From contig NZ_JANJOU010000010.1 in NCBI RefSeq assembly GCF_024594815.1, forward strand, positions 62,001 through 126,000: DNA of 64,000 nucleotides, in the 5' to 3' direction. Shown here in pieces: positions 25,637 to 34,370 of this stretch. The position numbers were made by a program, and so were the translations under genes. The stretch's first letter is position 1, and each line of letters begins with the position of its first letter. Source of the DNA: Roseomonas populi. GTDB taxonomy: Bacteria; Pseudomonadota; Alphaproteobacteria; Acetobacterales; Acetobacteraceae. The notes under the pieces were generated by a model that worked only from the letters and a program-made list of their open reading frames with translations, did not search any database and had not been told where the DNA came from.

Positions 25637-26875
25637 CTAGTGGGCGTCGGAACCGAGCGGGTTAAGGCTCACCTCGGCAAGAAGTAGCCCCAAGTAAAAA
25701 CTGCTGGAACCCGGTCCAACAAGGGACCAAGACGGGAGCGGCCTTCTCGCAATGTCGAACAGGCGGGCGTATGCATTACCGGCCGCATCGTCATCGAGCA
25801 GGATCTGGACGCGCCTGGTGACGCGATGTGTCGGAGGCATTTTAGGATGCCGGTTGCGCCCAACCTTCGTGAAGTCGGACTGCAATCCGAGAGCCGCCTT
25901 GATGACGGTGATGTGGGCGATGATCTCGTCTATCCCATCGCTGAAAAATGCGCGCAGCATAAAATGTTCAATGGGAGTCTTGAACAGCGGGCTGACGCGG
26001 GCGGCCTGCAACTTCATCCAATACGCTTCGTCTACATGGGCAAGTCCTGCATGAGTATCCCCACAGAAGTGGTAAGCGGCTGGGCGTTCGTACTCGTTCC
26101 CGTCCTGGTCGAAAGCGGGCTCCCAGGTGAGGCTGTCCGGGGAGGGAAACGGGTTCGTGCGCTCGAAGATGTCTTCCGTCACCACATGCACCCAGGGTAC
26201 GGTGAAGGGCCGCCAGTCGATCTCTCGGTCAGTGTGCCAGTCTTCCCATGGCTGGAGCAGCAACACGAAGAGGGCCTGCATGACCTGCGCCGGGAACCGG
26301 CCTTCATGAGGATTGATGGCACCCATGTTACGCCCAATGTCGAAGGCAGATAAACGCGCACCGATATGCCGAGCCACGTCCACCGTGTCTTCGACGACCA
26401 GTCAGTGGAACTCTGAAAGACGCTCGATTCCAAACGGTCCGGTGTGCAGCCGCCGTATCGTGCCTTCCTCGAAAAGGACGCGGAGGTCAGCTGGGGAGAA
26501 ACGCATAACTTCCGCCTTACCAAACTGAAGGTGCGGGATATCTCCTCCCAGATCGAGCGGGACGATGTAGCGCCGCGTCACTCTCTGCATCTCAAGGGCG
26601 TGCACCAGCCCCTTCGCTGCGTCAGCGAGTTCCACAGTGGGCAGGTTTGGGGGTTGCGCGCAAGGCACGCCGAGGAGGCAGAGCCCGTGCCAGATTGCGA
26701 ACGACGTGAACAGCCCACGGTTTGCGCTCGGATACTGGGAACGGCAGTGGTTCTCGAGGCTCCTGAAAGCAGGATGCTGGAAGATGCCGTCCGGCTGCGG
26801 CGAGGGGATCCTCCGGAGCGACGCAAGCGCCGCCTCCATTTCCATGTACCGATCCATCATCGCTTCCTTGATCAC
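25637..26875 (-). pseudogene. Hypothetical protein gene broken by one in-frame TGA
   Basis: Two open frames, 26,875-26,402 (157 residues) and 26,383-25,637 (up to 248 residues), lie in the same frame. They are separated only by TGA at 26,404-26,402 and six further codons; joined they give about 412 codons. The sequence across the break reads GIERLSEFH-stop-LVVEDTVDVARHIG without loss of character. A single change from TGG (Trp) would explain it. The C-terminal half has IEHFMLRAFFSDGIDEIIAHI and a helical tail, weakly like HEPN/ApeA-type proteins but without a clear R-x4-H motif. The function is not recognised. A downstream GTG could restart translation. It follows the nuclease gene by 145 bp. 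Confidence 0.6.
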
Positions 26876-27020
26876 ATTGTCTCGGCGGAAATCATCGTCC
26901 CTGTCCTATACCTCGTCCCGTTCCACTTCCGCGGCGGTGACGCGGTCCGTGCCGCCTGGCCCGGGAACGGGCCCCTACTTCCGGCCAGGGTACGTCGGGG
27001 CCGGGTAGGCTGCACCGGGC

Positions 27021-28226
27021 TCATGCACCCGGGGCTGCATCGGGCGGTGGTACCAGGGTCATTTTGCGGGGGCGTGGGACGACCACTGCCCCGACCACCA
27101 TGGGAAGGGTGCACAGGCCCTTCACGAGCATGGCGTGCTCCTCGGTCCGGGCGGAGTCGTCCCAGACGAAGGGCACGAGCGACGTCCAGCGGGGGTCCGT
27201 GCGGTACAGCGATGCATCCTCCGCGACCTCGCCGATGATGGACTGGAAGCTCGCCCGGGGACGGAGGAACTTGACCTCGATGATGGTGCCGAGGCTGGCG
27301 ATCGTGAGGTCGGCGCGAGGGTTCTTCTGCCCCACTGAGGGAAGGTTTTCCTCATCGGTGAGGTCGGGGAATACAGGTGCCAGCAGGGCCCAGAGCAGGT
27401 CCTGGACGTGGTACTCGTTCGAGATGTCCCACCTCGCAGTCCGGGAGTGCTGCGTGAGCGGAGCTTGATCCCAGGCCCAGCGGCGCATGGACCGGTGGAC
27501 GCCTTCGAGCAGCCGCACGACGTCGGCGGGTTCAGCCACGCCCAACTTGGCCGGGAGGCTCACCTCCGCGAGGGCGTCGAGGGCCGCCAAGGTCAGCGTT
27601 GCTTCGACGAAGTCGTCCCCCGAGAAGCGATGCGCCTGTGACCACGCCGCCGCCCGTTCTGCCTCGCTGGTGCCCGGGCCGATCCCGCGGACGGCCAACG
27701 CCACGCGTGCGACGGGTGCCATCGCGTCCAGCGCTGGCCTCCCCGGCACGGCGAGCACTTCGGCCGCCGCCGCGAACAGGGAGCGCTCGCAGGGCGGAAG
27801 GCCCGGCAGGGCGACACTCCTGGTGACGAGACGGCTCAGCCACGCTTCGGACCCGGCCCGGCCCAGCGCTGATGCCGCAAGGGCGACACCAAGCGCCGAG
27901 ACGCCGTCCGCCTCCAAGGTCGGTGCCTGCTGAGGCCGGAACCAGACCCGGTCGCGAAGCCAGGCGAGCCCTTCCACCATCGCGCCCCGGGCCGCGTCGT
28001 CCAGCCCGCCGAGGGCCGCCACGTAGCCGAGGGTGGCGACGTCCAGCGACGAGCGCCCCCCGGAGGTGAGCGACACGACCGCCTCGGCCAGCAGCACTTC
28101 CAGTGCCGGGCCGTTACCTCCGACCCAGCGAACGAAAGCTCGTAGATGGCTCTGCATCTGCTCTGCCCCGGCCAGGATGGTCCGGAGTTCCGAGCGCAGT
28201 ACTGCGAGGCTCGGCCCGGAGTTCAC
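27021..28226 (-). CDS. Argonaute-associated PD-(D/E)xK nuclease
   Basis: Starting at GTG 28226, which overlaps the Argonaute stop in GTGA, the product has 401 residues (VNSGPSLAVLRSELRTIL). The C-terminal part holds a clear PD-(D/E)xK core: Asp in PRADLTIASLGTIIEVKF (about D306) and the E-x-K of EVK (about E317/K319). Residues 1-290 are helical and probably mediate partner binding. Catalytically inactive long-B Argonautes are known to be paired with such nucleases, which degrade DNA when the guide-loaded Argonaute finds invader nucleic acid. The 4-bp overlap and shared strand make co-function very likely here. Close relatives usually have the nuclease gene adjacent. Which side it lies on varies. 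Confidence 0.82.
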   Translation of the reverse strand: MNSGPSLAVLRSELRTILAGAEQMQSHLRAFVRWVGGNGPALEVLLAEAVVSLTSGGRSSLDVATLGYVAALGGLDDAARGAMVEGLAWLRDRVWFRPQQAPTLEADGVSALGVALAASALGRAGSEAWLSRLVTRSVALPGLPPCERSLFAAAAEVLAVPGRPALDAMAPVARVALAVRGIGPGTSEAERAAAWSQAHRFSGDDFVEATLTLAALDALAEVSLPAKLGVAEPADVVRLLEGVHRSMRRWAWDQAPLTQHSRTARWDISNEYHVQDLLWALLAPVFPDLTDEENLPSVGQKNPRADLTIASLGTIIEVKFLRPRASFQSIIGEVAEDASLYRTDPRWTSLVPFVWDDSARTEEHAMLVKGLCTLPMVVGAVVVPRPRKMTLVPPPDAAPGA

Positions 28227-30520
28227 AGGAACCAGGGCTTGCGCATGATGCGGCCGGTGACGGCGTCCCGATCCCACGCGGCAGTCTGCTCCAGGCCTGC
28301 GAGCTGCTTCGCGATCTCGTCGGCGTAGAGAAGGGTGATCGGCGCACGGGAGGGGCCGAAGGTCCGCCAGGAATGGCACGCGAAGTCGGACACCTGTCGC
28401 GACAGGTACAGCATGTCCTTGAAGGTAGAGTCCCCGTGCAGCCGCAGCAGCACCGGGGCCGGGATCCCCTGGCCGTCAGCCTTCACCTGCTGGCGTCCCG
28501 TGAGGGAGACGAGCCATTCCCTTTCACCGAGTTCGATGGCCTGCCCGCGCTCCGGCCCGAAAGCACACTTCCCGGAACGGGCGGAGAGGTCGAGGAGAGT
28601 CCAGGGATGGTCTTCAGCCACGTGAAGGAAGGCGAAGGTCACGCGGTCCAGCCCGAGATCCTGGACCGCCTGCGCGACAGCCTCGGCGGTCTCGCGCCGC
28701 ACCTGCGTGAAGGCGTGGAATACGAGCCTGACGCTGTCGCGCGGCCTCCAGGCGTTCTCGTCGCGAACCCTCGTGACGGCCTTCCTGAGCACCTCGGTCA
28801 GGCAGGCAGGATACTCTTGGAACGGGACCGCCCCTGTATGGGCGTCCAGCAGGTAGTTGCCCTCGCTCGAGAAGACCGTGGTGATCCCGACGACACGTTC
28901 CCCCGCGCCCTTCCGCCCCGTCTTGCGGGTACTCGAGCCGAGCCCGAAGACGAGCTCATGGTCCGTCGAACCCTTCGTCCGCAGCAGCCATGGCTTGCCC
29001 CCGAGCTTGGCATAGGTCGCGAGGGACGCGTTCGCGAGCGCGCATGCCTGCTCGAAGGCCGAAAGATGCATCATCTCCGTAGCGAGCGCCTGGGTCGGCA
29101 CGTCCCGCTTCAGGAACGTCGCCTTCGCCATCCAGTACGGGCTGCTGGCCTCGGGCAGTTCCTTCCATTCGCGGCGCACCTGCAGGATCCCGAGGTCCCA
29201 TGGCTGGTCCCGTTCGGCCGCCATGCTCATCGCCCTCCGGGCGGCGTCGGCGTAGGCCTCCCCGGTCGCGGCGCTCACCTCGAAGAACTCGACCGACGCC
29301 TGCTGGAGGCGGAAGCGGCCCACGAGCCCTGTCTCATGAGGCACTAGGCCCTTGGACGAGCGCACGTCGGGCATGCCTTCGAGGAAGGCCGCGACGACCT
29401 CGGAGGTCCGCCCGCGCTGGGACGCCTCGCAGACCACCGCGATCCGCAGTCGCTTGGCTTCGAAGGTCTGCCGGTCATAGGGGCCGACCTTGTCCAGCGT
29501 CCGCTGTGCCCAAGCATCCGAATGCCTCCCGCCCGGGTCGAAGGACAGGATCGGCTTGGGGAACTGATGGGCTGACGGAAAGGGCGCTCCCTCGCCGAGC
29601 AAGGGCCCCAGTTCGAGAGGGACGCCGCGGGCCAACCAGAGTTCCGCGCCGCGGATGAAGTCGAACGCGCGCTCCACCCGCTTCTGCACGACTTCGCCCC
29701 AGCGCCAGTCCGCCTCCCGGCGGGTGATCTCGGCGATAATGCGCTCCGCTCTCCGCTGCGTCAGCTCCTCGACGACGGAGTCGAAGTTGGCCCGGGTCGG
29801 CTCGAGGAACGCTTCGGTCGCCGGTATCCGATCCGGGCCTCCTGCATGGTCCGCGAGGGTCAGCACTCCTCCTTCGACGGACACCACTCGACCGGCGATC
29901 TCGAGGCGGTCGTCCAGAGCAGGGTCGGGACGCGCTGCCCACTGGGACACGTAGGACCCGATCAGTCCCACCCCAGCGGCCGTGAGTTCCTCGCAGTTCG
30001 CCCCGATTATGGTGCGGAGCCTCTGGACGCAAGTCAGGACGACTGTGGGACCAGCGCCCGGGAGCTCGACGATCCGGGTCTCGAAGGTGATGACCACGCG
30101 CTTCGTGAGCCACGGCGGCAGGCCCAGGTGCGCCGGGACGAGCCCGAAGTCCTTCAGGGTCTCAACGGTGGGCGGCTTGCGGCCCACGACTTTGTAGATA
30201 CCCCTCGTCTCCGCGATGTGGCGCAGCTGCCGGAACACCGCCTCCCGCACCAACGTCGACAGCAAGCGTGGATTCTGCCGGGTGTCGAGCCAGGTTTCCG
30301 GTCCGGGAAGCACGGTGTCGTCAGTGAGGGGGACGAGCGCCATCTCGTCGTCCGGCAACCGGACCGGGAGCGACTTGCCCGCGGACCGGTCGAGGGCCTC
30401 GTTGAAACGTTCCCGCGCGTAGGGAACCACGGCGGCGGGCATCGCCTGGCTTGGGTAGTTCACCAGAACCGAGTTCAGCCACAGCGACCCACGCCTGTGG
30501 ATCCGGTCCCGATTCGTCAT
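28223..30520 (-). CDS. Long prokaryotic Argonaute, RsAgo-like, catalytically inactive
   Basis: With ATG 30520 (MTNRDRIHRRG) the protein has 765 residues, close to the 777 of Rhodobacter sphaeroides Ago; the frame stays open to 30,721, but that part looks non-coding. From memory of RsAgo, matching signatures are the inter-domain VGPYDRQTF segment, the MID-domain ASLATYAKLGGKPW, the PIWI start RVVGITTVFSSEGNYLL (RsAgo FVGITTVFAGDGSYLL), and the final PWFL. The first catalytic Asp is replaced by Thr (VGIT instead of VGID), as in RsAgo, so slicing is not expected. PAZ appears reduced. Long-B Argonautes use RNA guides against foreign DNA and rely on partner effectors. The coupled nuclease overlaps by 4 bp. 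The small gene at 30,738 is divergent. Confidence 0.93.
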   Translation of the reverse strand: MTNRDRIHRRGSLWLNSVLVNYPSQAMPAAVVPYARERFNEALDRSAGKSLPVRLPDDEMALVPLTDDTVLPGPETWLDTRQNPRLLSTLVREAVFRQLRHIAETRGIYKVVGRKPPTVETLKDFGLVPAHLGLPPWLTKRVVITFETRIVELPGAGPTVVLTCVQRLRTIIGANCEELTAAGVGLIGSYVSQWAARPDPALDDRLEIAGRVVSVEGGVLTLADHAGGPDRIPATEAFLEPTRANFDSVVEELTQRRAERIIAEITRREADWRWGEVVQKRVERAFDFIRGAELWLARGVPLELGPLLGEGAPFPSAHQFPKPILSFDPGGRHSDAWAQRTLDKVGPYDRQTFEAKRLRIAVVCEASQRGRTSEVVAAFLEGMPDVRSSKGLVPHETGLVGRFRLQQASVEFFEVSAATGEAYADAARRAMSMAAERDQPWDLGILQVRREWKELPEASSPYWMAKATFLKRDVPTQALATEMMHLSAFEQACALANASLATYAKLGGKPWLLRTKGSTDHELVFGLGSSTRKTGRKGAGERVVGITTVFSSEGNYLLDAHTGAVPFQEYPACLTEVLRKAVTRVRDENAWRPRDSVRLVFHAFTQVRRETAEAVAQAVQDLGLDRVTFAFLHVAEDHPWTLLDLSARSGKCAFGPERGQAIELGEREWLVSLTGRQQVKADGQGIPAPVLLRLHGDSTFKDMLYLSRQVSDFACHSWRTFGPSRAPITLLYADEIAKQLAGLEQTAAWDRDAVTGRIMRKPWFL

Positions 30521-30737
30521 GCATCCGGACCATACCAAGGCATTGCCAATAGCCAAGCCGCTCTCGAGGGCGCTGCTACTCACGATCTCGGGCAGCTCGA
30601 AGCGTTCGCCCCAGGCGGCGTGGCGGTGTCCCCTGGAGTAGCGTCTCGGTCTCGAATCGGCTTCCGACGGATAAGCCCATCGAACCTGTGTCTGAGCGAG
30701 CTTATGCTTGGAAACAGACACGGAGGAGCCGATCCAT

Positions 30738-31016
30738 ATGCGGGATACCCACTACGCCACTGAACTCGCCCACGCCGACATTGGCGGATCTCGGATCGAG
30801 CGGTTGCACGTGAAGCATCAGGGGCAGGACGAGATCAGGTTTTCGTGGTGGAAGGATGGGAGGATGATGATGCGCCCGCTTGACCTTCCGGAAAATGAGC
30901 TCTTGCCGCTTTTCCAGGCGGCCATCCGGAACGGCGTGTTCTCCGAAGATTTCCTCCGAGATCTTCATGCGGCGCTCTACGACGCGCGCGGGGTTACCGT
31001 TGGGCGGGCCCGTTGA
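30738..31016 (+). CDS. Small hypothetical protein divergent from Argonaute
   Basis: The 92-residue product starts at ATG 30738 (MRDTHYATELAHADIGG), with a good ribosome-binding site (GGAGGAG at 30,722-30,728). The frame extends upstream to 30,708 but lacks a better signal. The protein is a compact alpha/beta-like sequence (FSWWKDGRMMMRPLDLPE, then FQAAIRNGVFSEDFLRDLHA). It has no signal peptide and no membrane segment. The family is not recognised. The start lies about 217 bp from the preferred Argonaute start, so both promoters are probably in that gap. Confidence 0.6.
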   Translation: MRDTHYATELAHADIGGSRIERLHVKHQGQDEIRFSWWKDGRMMMRPLDLPENELLPLFQAAIRNGVFSEDFLRDLHAALYDARGVTVGRAR

Positions 31017-31244
31017 GGGCCTGCGGCCCGAACCGGGCGGCGGTTGAATGGAGAAGGCGAGCCATGCCCTATTGAATTTGACTTCGCACTGGACTGGCTT
31101 ATGGTCGGGCTAGCGGAGTTACTCCCGCGCCGTCCACAATGGCGAAGCCTTCGGGGCAAGTGTGGCTTTCAGACGCGACAACCTTTCTGATCGCGCCGAA
31201 CGGTAGAGTGGACCTGCCTTCCAAGGCGCATCGGAAGGTGTTTG

Positions 31245-32156
31245 ATGAGGATTTTCCTGCCCAACGTTACGCGGCCCAAGAAGGCCGCGAAGCACGTGGC
31301 GCGCCTGCTGGGCGTGCCCCTGGCACAATCGCAGCGGGCCGTAGCGCGGGCCTGCGGCTACCGGGACTGGCACGAACTTGAGGGCGGACTTGCCAGTTCG
31401 CCGCACAGTCCACTGGACACGGAACTGGCCTACGACGACTTCGTCCAGCGGCACGCGCGGCTCGCTCTCGGGCTCGCCGGGGCGCTCGGGATCCCGGATG
31501 GCGATGCCCAGCATGCCCTGTCAGGGGCGAGGCTGACTGGGGATCGCCCGCCGAACCTAGCGGACCAGATCGCCATCCGGCTGGCCTGCTTCCGGGCGAC
31601 GTCCATGCCACTTTCGGCCCCGCGGATGCCGGGCGCTGTCGGCAGGCTCAAATCGTCGGGCCTCGACGGGCAAGTCGTCATCCTGCGGGAGTCCGGTAAG
31701 GCAACCCGAGTGGTATCGCACGGCAGCTCTTCCATGCTGGTCGCCGACTTCGAGTATATCACCCCGAGGACCCCGCTTCCCTTGTTCCTGCCAATGCGGC
31801 TCCACATGCCCTACGGCTTCTGGACCGAGGCCGAAGGGTCAATCGTCGTCTTCTCGCGCGACTATAAGCCGATGTGGCGCATCCGCCCGGACAGTTCGGT
31901 CGAGCGGGTGGAGCCCTGGCTTTGGATCCGGCATGTCAGGGAAACCTACCTCTGGCAGGTCGGCGACGAGCCGTGGGAGAATCCCGACGTGGCCGCTCGG
32001 CTGGAAGGTTGGCTCGCCGAACGCAGCATTCTGGGGCTGCCCATCCTGGCGGACGCCCTGCCCGCACTAGTCCACGAACGGCACGCCTCGATGAGTGACG
32101 CGGCTCGCCTCCTCCAAGACGCCCGTAGCCCGGCGGCTTTGCTCGCCACGACCTGA
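31245..32156 (+). CDS. Hypothetical protein, 303 residues
   Basis: ATG 31245 is preceded by GGAAGG with a suitable spacer. The N-terminal segment (RPKKAAKHVARLLG, then SQRAVARACGYRDWHELEGG) resembles a short motif seen at the ends of various bacterial hypothetical proteins (a conserved G-[YF]-RDW-x-x-L stretch after a helix). It is suggestive of an adaptor or interaction helix only. The remainder (residues 60-303) is a mixed alpha/beta sequence without membrane segments, with strands such as GQVVILRESGKATRVVSHG and an aromatic-rich part (EPWLWIRHVRETYLWQVGD). No catalytic motif is clear. It lies between the Argonaute-side genes and an IS5 insertion, so it is likely cargo. The function is unknown. 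Confidence 0.6.
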   Translation: MRIFLPNVTRPKKAAKHVARLLGVPLAQSQRAVARACGYRDWHELEGGLASSPHSPLDTELAYDDFVQRHARLALGLAGALGIPDGDAQHALSGARLTGDRPPNLADQIAIRLACFRATSMPLSAPRMPGAVGRLKSSGLDGQVVILRESGKATRVVSHGSSSMLVADFEYITPRTPLPLFLPMRLHMPYGFWTEAEGSIVVFSRDYKPMWRIRPDSSVERVEPWLWIRHVRETYLWQVGDEPWENPDVAARLEGWLAERSILGLPILADALPALVHERHASMSDAARLLQDARSPAALLATT

Positions 32157-32266
32157 CGAAGACCATCAAGCCTGCCCGTGGTGCATGACGCGCGGTCGTC
32201 TCACGCCACGGGCAAGCGGATGCTCGCCCCCCTCCCCCCGGAGCTGGCAACTACGGGAGGAGCTAA

Positions 32267-33117
32267 GAACATCTAACAGAACCGTCTGATCTGGCTGAGG
32301 CAGACGAGGGCGCAGGCAAGTGTGGTGAAGGCGAGGTGGATGTCGGCTCGGCGCTTATACCGGATGGTCAGACGGCGGTAACGGGCCAGCCAGGCGAAGG
32401 TGCGTTCCACCACCCAGTGGTGTCGGCCGAGGTGGCTGCTGCTCTCGATGCCGCGGCGTGCGATACGCGGGATGATGCTGCGGGCGCGGCACTCCTGGCG
32501 GCAGCGGCGATGGTCGTAGGCCTTGTCGGCGTGGAGTTTGCCCGGCCTGCGCTGAGGTCGGCCGCGGTGGCCGGTCCTGATCGGCGGGATGGCGTCCAGG
32601 GTCGGGGCGAGCATGCGGCTGTCTGGCGGTTGGCCCCGCTCAACGTCAGGCCAAGCGGCGTGCCGCGGGCATCCGTGACGAGGTGGCGTTTGGTACCCAG
32701 TTTACCACGGTCTGTCGGGTTGGGCCCGACCGCTTCGCCCCCCTTTTGGCTGCGATGCTCGCGCTGTCGAGCGCTGCCCGGCGCCAGTCGATGGCACCTG
32801 CGGCCTGAAGCCGCTCCAGCAGCACGCGGTGCAAGGCTGCCCAGACCCTGGCCTCCTGCCAGTCCCGCAGCCGCCGCCAGCAGCTCATCCCCGACCCGCA
32901 ACCCATCTCGGCGGGCAGCATCTCCCAGGGCAGGCCGGACTTCAGCACGAACAAAATGCCCGTCAGCGCCGCCCGATCCGATAGCCGCGGCCGACCGCCT
33001 TTCGGCTTGAGCCGCTCGGGCGGCAGCAGCGGCTCAACAACCGCCCATAGATCGTCCGGAACCAGGGGTTTCGCCAAGCCCCTCAGAACGCTCACCGGCC
33101 GGTTTCGTCAGGTGCTC
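32267..33117 (-). mobile_element. IS5-family insertion sequence (IS1031/IS427-like), 851 bp
   Basis: Ends are imperfect inverted repeats: GAACATCTAACAGAACCG from 32,267, and GAGCACCTGACGAAACCG read inward from 33,117. Both sides are flanked by TAA (32,264-32,266 and 33,118-33,120), a 3-bp T-N-A target duplication expected for the IS1031 type. The transposase gene inside is broken by a deletion as well as needing a slippage site. The insertion lies at the edge of an older IS5 remnant. Confidence 0.85.
32273..33095 (-). pseudogene. IS5-family transposase, frameshifted
   Basis: The reading moves across three frames. The N-terminal part (33,095-about 32,740: MSVLRGLAKPLVPDDLWAVV, with DUF4096-like layout) reaches the slippery run AAAAGGGGGG at about 32,740-32,750. 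There a -1 shift, normal for this IS group, gives QKGGEAVGPNPTDRGK. A second break near 32,625 (CGCCAGACAGCC) appears to lack one base relative to a continuous frame. After it the C-terminal part reads MLAPTLDAIPPIRTG and ends with the DDE motif region HHWVVERTFAWLARYRR and CALVCLSQIRRFC. The second shift is not part of normal expression, so the transposase is probably inactive. Confidence 0.82.
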
Positions 33118-33365
33118 TAAGCTGATGGATAAGGCGGCGTTTCTCGATTTTGTCGTCCAGATCGTCCGCCGGTCCGACCCGGCCGGGTTCACGGTCCTAC
33201 CCCGGCGCTGGGTGGTAGAGAGAACCTTCGGCTGGATGATCCGCTGGCGCCGCCTCGTCAGCGATTACGAGCGACGCCTCGACGTCTCCGAAGCCATGAT
33301 CCACGTCACCATTGGCGCCCTCCTCCTCCGCAGGGTCGCCCATCGCTGAATTCTCAAACGGTCAC
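33118..33365 (+). pseudogene. C-terminal remnant of a second IS5-family transposase
   Basis: The open frame 33,125-33,349 (74 residues) encodes only the C-terminal end of an IS5 DDE transposase, ending with [20 protein letters not shown] and LLLRRVAHR. The catalytic Glu region is present, but the front two thirds are missing. The left side was removed or displaced where the complete IS5 copy inserted. The right end (near 33,350-33,365, TGAATTCTCAAACGGTCAC) looks like the outer end of the element and joins directly to a truncated Xre gene. Confidence 0.75.
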
Positions 33366-33654
33366 TCAGGCCCGCCAGCTCGGCCACGACACGGCGCCCC
33401 ATGCCCCTCCGCCGACGCAACGCCGATAGACGCGCGCCCAAGAATTCCCCGGGCGGCAGGGAGCGACCGCCGATCTCCTGGCCCAACTCGCTCGCAAGGA
33501 CAACGTAGGTTGAGAGCGCTTCTTGCCCCCGCTCGGCTTGGCGCAGTGTCGGCAAGGAGATCGCGACCTGGAAGGCCAGCTGTGACTGGGTCAGCTTGGC
33601 GACTCGACACGCTGCCCGAAGGTCGGAACCGAGATGAGGGCAGCGAATCTGACG
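33366..33654 (-). pseudogene. Truncated Xre-family regulator, interrupted by IS5 remnant
   Basis: The minus-strand frame reads a clean helix-turn-helix: PHLGSDLRAACRVAKLTQSQ, then LAFQVAISLPTLRQAERGQE, then a second domain start (EFLGARLSALRRRRGMGRRV). It stops making sense at about 33,365, where IS5 sequence begins. No ATG precedes the HTH in frame; a TAG lies just upstream, so the 5' end also seems lost. A related HTH fragment is present at 43,581 on the other strand, beyond the restriction-type cluster. Confidence 0.6.
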
Positions 33655-34319
33655 TATCCGACCATTCTACAGAGCCCCGAATGACAGGGAACCTAGCGCG
33701 GCGGCAGGGGCGCCTCGCGGTTCCCGGGGCGCCGCGGACGACTGAGGGGCTGTCTAGTGAAGTCCTGGCTGCCCGGCCGCTTCACCAGCGCCGTCCGTCT
33801 GCTGACCGGGTCGGGGCCCCGCACCTCGTCAGCCCGTCCCAGGTGTCGCTTCCGGCATAGCCCAGCATTTTCCGGGGTACCCCTGCAGTGTAACTGCCCG
33901 CCACAGTCCCGCGGCCGGGCGTCTCTGAAATCTTCAAGGGTGTCCGAGCTGAATGAACGGGGCTCACCACGAGCAGCATCGGCGGGCAATTCGCCAGAAG
34001 GCGGGCACGTGGTCGTCCGGCTCGACTCACAGACCCCGTCATTTCCTGGCGGGGTGCGGGAGGGAATTGGTAGAATCCTTGGTGCCGCCCGTCGCCAAAC
34101 GCTTCTCAGGGGCGCAACGGCCTCAGGAACGCCGGTTGAAAGCGAATATTTCCTGGGGCTGGAACTACACACCGCCAACGAAGCTGATAATCTCACACGG
34201 GCGATTGCTTGAGACGTACACCATCACTGGGATGGACCGTGTTGGGGCAGATTCGTTCGGGGGTGGCCTTGGAGGGTAGGCAGCACGGGCAAGTGCGCAC
34301 GCCAGGGTTCGGGTTAGCT
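33655..34319. other. 665 bp without a recognisable gene
   Basis: Frames on both strands (for example plus 33,757-34,212) are open because of GC content but have poor composition, rich in Arg, Ser, Pro and Cys, and show no motif. It is probably a promoter region plus scar sequence upstream of the MORC-Z1 operon. Confidence 0.45.
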
Positions 34320-34351
34320 GCCGCGCTTCGCGGCGCTCCCCGATCTTTTTT
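34320..34351 (+). terminator. Weak hairpin with T-run before the MORC operon
   Basis: A 6-bp stem GCCGCG (34,320-34,325) with CGCGGC (34,329-34,334) is followed, after 11 nt, by six T residues (34,346-34,351). The distance between stem and T-run makes it a doubtful terminator. It might instead be a structured leader of the operon that starts at 34,371. Confidence 0.3.
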
Positions 34352-34370
34352 GTTGGGGCATGGCGGCTGA

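Noticed and set aside
26381-26404. TGA as selenocysteine codon or programmed readthrough
   Set aside because: No hairpin typical of a bacterial SECIS is apparent right after it, and no selenoprotein context is present. A nonsense change is simpler.
33125-33349. Independent 74-residue gene
   Set aside because: It is only the C-terminal end of an IS5 transposase joined to IS end sequence.
33757-34212. 151-residue plus-strand frame before the MORC gene
   Set aside because: Ser/Arg/Pro-rich, no motif, no convincing start signal, and an equal frame on the other strand.
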